A DNA stretch of 64,000 nt, taken from assembly GCF_018986915.1 (NCBI RefSeq), contig NZ_CP076723.1, positions 2,699,501-2,763,500 of the forward strand. Reading direction: 5' to 3'. The notes beneath the pieces are model-generated. The model did no database searches and was not told the DNA's origin. It saw only the letters and a program-made list of their open reading frames with translations. This DNA is from Geomonas oryzisoli (lineage in GTDB: Bacteria; Desulfobacterota; Desulfuromonadia; Geobacterales; Geobacteraceae). Within the stretch, counting starts at the first letter, position 1. Each line of letters begins with the position of its first letter. Below are positions 62,441 through 64,000 of the stretch, piece by piece. Position numbers and translations under genes: made by a program.

Positions 62441-63243
62441 ATGTACCCCAACGAGCGGAGTTTCTGCATGGTGTAGAGGTTCTCCTTGTCCTGGGCGCGC
62501 CCGGCCCGCTCGGACTCAGTGGTGAGCTGCAATTCCTCGATGATCTCCTCGATGCTGGCCGCGGGCGACGCGACCGGCGAGCAGCAGGGAACGCAGCCGA
62601 TACTGCGGTAGCGATGCCCCTGCCGGCTCAGGTACAGATCCACCAGTGGGAGCTTTTCGCGCTGGATATAGCGCCAGATGTCCAGCTCGGTGAAGTGCAG
62701 GATAGGGTGCACCCGGTAATGCTCGCTGTCGTTCAAAAAGGAGTTGTACTGGTCCCAAAGCTCGGCCGGCTGATGCTCGTAGTCCCACTGGAACTGCGAG
62801 TCGCGCGGCGAGAAGTAGCGCTCCTTGGCCCTGATGCCGTGCTCATCCCGCCTGATGCCCAAGAGGATGGCCTGGAACCCCTCCCGGTCGATCAACTGCT
62901 TCAGTGCGTTGGTCTTAAGTTCGGTGCAACAGTCGAGCTTGGCCCCCTGGTCCGGCCCCATGCCGCAGGCAAGCTGCTCCTCGTTTCTGGCCACGATGAC
63001 CTCGAAGCCCCACTCCTTGGCCAAGCGGTCCCGGAACTCGTACATCTCCGGGAACTTGTAGCCGGTGTCGATGTGAATCACCGGGAACGGGATCTTCCCG
63101 AAGAAGGCCTTGCGCACCAGACAAAGCAGCGTGGTCGAGTCCTTGCCCACCGACCAGAGCATGCCGGTGCGCCCCTTGAACTTCTGGTAGGCTTCGCGGA
63201 TCACGCAGATGCTTTTACTTTCCAAGGCGTCGAGGTAGTCCAT
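62437..63243 (-). CDS. cysD: sulfate adenylyltransferase subunit 2
   Basis: 268 residues. PP-loop-like MLWSVGKDSTTLLCLVRKAFFG, then HIDTGYKFPEMYEFRD, IRRDEHGIRAKERYFSPRD and ILHFTELDIWRYIQREKLPLVDLY, which match CysD. The C-terminal RSIGCVPCCSPV and the Glu/Ser rich tail are conserved. It adenylates sulfate to APS. Together with cysN it is placed at the head of the polysaccharide locus, suggesting supply for sulfation rather than cysteine synthesis. Confidence 0.96.
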   Translation of the reverse strand: MDYLDALESKSICVIREAYQKFKGRTGMLWSVGKDSTTLLCLVRKAFFGKIPFPVIHIDTGYKFPEMYEFRDRLAKEWGFEVIVARNEEQLACGMGPDQGAKLDCCTELKTNALKQLIDREGFQAILLGIRRDEHGIRAKERYFSPRDSQFQWDYEHQPAELWDQYNSFLNDSEHYRVHPILHFTELDIWRYIQREKLPLVDLYLSRQGHRYRSIGCVPCCSPVASPAASIEEIIEELQLTTESERAGRAQDKENLYTMQKLRSLGYM

Positions 63244-63272
63244 AAAACGTCCTTTAGGCCAAAGGCCCTGCG

Positions 63273-63488
63273 CTAGTTGTCGTCAGGCCTGCGGAAGATC
63301 TTCCGCACCAGTTTCACTATGCCGTCCCTGCAGAAGACGAACCCCGCCGCTATGGCCGAGATGATCGGGAAGAGCACCTGGAAGACGTAGCCGCCGGTGT
63401 TGGGGTCGATATAGGCATGGGCATCGGTGCGATTCAGCGCCACCAGCACCAGGGCCAGCGCCGGTACCATAACAGCCGCTCTCAACAT
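63273..63488 (-). CDS. small membrane protein with AYIDPNTGG motif
   Basis: 71 residues from ATG 63488 (GGAGG four bases upstream), overlapping the aminotransferase stop by seven bases. Signal or membrane helix (AAVMVPALALVLVALN), then DAHAYIDPNTGGYVFQVLFPIISAIAAGFVF, a second helix, and a basic tail KLVRKIFRRPDDN. The AYIDPxTGxxxxQ motif recurs in small proteins of O-antigen/EPS loci. Function unknown; it could scaffold the assembly enzymes. Confidence 0.85.
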   Translation of the reverse strand: MLRAAVMVPALALVLVALNRTDAHAYIDPNTGGYVFQVLFPIISAIAAGFVFCRDGIVKLVRKIFRRPDDN

Positions 63489-64000
63489 GCGCCCTCCTTG
63501 GCCGCCACCCTGACCGAGTCGGCGATGCGCCGCTGGTCCTCGACGCTCAGGTAAGGGTGCATGGGGAGACTCATTACTCGATCGGCGGCCGCCTCGGCCA
63601 CGGGGAAGCTCCCCTTGCCGAGCCCCAGGCCGGAGAAGACCGGCTGCAAGTGCAGCGGTACCGGGTAGTGCACGGCCGTGGGAATACCCGCGTCGGCGAG
63701 TATCTTCTGTACGTGGCCCCGGTTCGCCACCTGCACCGTGTACTGGGCATAGACCGAGCTGCATCCCGACGCGAGGTATGGTGTCACCACCGCGTCCCCC
63801 AACAGCTCACCGTACCGTGCTCCGACGCGAGCGCGCTCCGCCACCTCGTCCGGGAACACCTCCAGCTTCGCCAACAGCACCGCGGCCTGCAGTGTATCGA
63901 TGCGGCCGTTCACACCAAGGGCGGGATGGTGGTAGCGGCGGTCCTGGCCGTGCACGCGCACCTGACGCATCCTGGCGGCCAGTTGGTCGTCATCGGTGAA
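63482..64000 (-). CDS. DegT/DnrJ/EryC1/StrS aminotransferase (N-terminal part beyond window)
   Basis: The frame is open to the window edge; the visible 172 C-terminal residues include TDDDQLAARMRQVRVHGQDRRYHH and LGVNGRIDTLQAAVLLAKLEVFPDEV, then YAQYTVQVANRGHVQKILADAGIPTAVHYPVPLHLQPVF and SLPMHPYLSVEDQRRIADSV. This is the standard sugar aminotransferase C-terminal half (PLP enzymes that aminate keto sugars). The catalytic Lys lies outside the window. It probably converts the 4-keto-6-deoxy sugar from the PglF-type dehydratase to an amino sugar. Confidence 0.95.
   Translation of the reverse strand, partial: FTDDDQLAARMRQVRVHGQDRRYHHPALGVNGRIDTLQAAVLLAKLEVFPDEVAERARVGARYGELLGDAVVTPYLASGCSSVYAQYTVQVANRGHVQKILADAGIPTAVHYPVPLHLQPVFSGLGLGKGSFPVAEAAADRVMSLPMHPYLSVEDQRRIADSVRVAAKEGAC

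Overview
The window looks like chromosomal DNA of a Geobacteraceae bacterium (Geobacter / Citrifermentans / Geomonas type; genus not resolved). The evidence is high-GC housekeeping DNA, a citrate synthase of the eukaryote-like type known from Geobacteraceae, many orphan response regulators and receiver-kinase hybrids, a DUF6178 protein, an ExeA/GspB pair, and intergenic DNA packed with palindromic repeats. No rRNA, tRNA or CRISPR array was seen.

Layout. 0-5 kb: tail of an unknown gene, a degenerate uracil-DNA-glycosylase-like protein, a zinc-dependent phospholipase C-like protein, coaBC, an MBL hydrolase and an OB/HD phosphohydrolase. 4.96-5.71 kb: six tandem 126-bp palindromic units. 5.7-15.7 kb: minus-strand housekeeping and signalling genes (FAD oxidoreductase, receiver proteins, a receiver-histidine kinase, universal stress protein, RodZ-like, PilF-like, PfkB kinase, mtnP, rlmN, ndk, a small lipoprotein). 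16-24 kb: AMMECR1 protein, gltA with a palindromic operator-like region, M24 peptidase, AMP-forming acyl-CoA synthetase, a second repeat array (four 128-bp units), 2-hydroxyacid dehydrogenase and DUF502 protein. 24.4-29.6 kb: plus-strand ctpA, miaA, cysE and mtaB, separated by repeats with TATCCC arms and a tandem duplication of the miaA 3' end. 29.6-37 kb: hybrid kinase, an IS110-family element inserted inside one repeat, DUF6178, YcgN-like, GspB/ExeA and a fibronectin-III-like protein. 37.4-64 kb: a long minus-strand surface-polysaccharide locus that runs off the right edge.

The polysaccharide locus contains a DegT aminotransferase (partial), a small membrane protein, CysD/CysN, two alkaline-phosphatase-superfamily enzymes, Wzx, Wzy, two acyltransferase types, GT4 glycosyltransferases, a PglC-type phosphoglycosyl transferase, a PglF/WbpM-type dehydratase and Wzi. 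Most junctions are short gaps or 4-base overlaps, so it is probably one transcription unit or a few. Its middle (about 45.5-59.5 kb) is visibly less GC-rich than its flanks, suggesting acquisition or exchange.

The most unusual part is a contiguous block at 46.8-52.6 kb: a KamA-family radical SAM protein whose two lysine-recognition aspartates are replaced, two adjacent LpxD-like N-acyltransferases (one without the catalytic histidine), a PaaK-like adenylating ligase, a PIG-L deacetylase and a methyltransferase. Together these could unmask an amino sugar and re-acylate it with an unusual, possibly beta-amino, acid. This is inference. A second theme is the repeat biology: two families of long palindromic intergenic elements, one copy hit by IS110 and one pair of arms bracketing a GxxExxY nuclease-fold gene.
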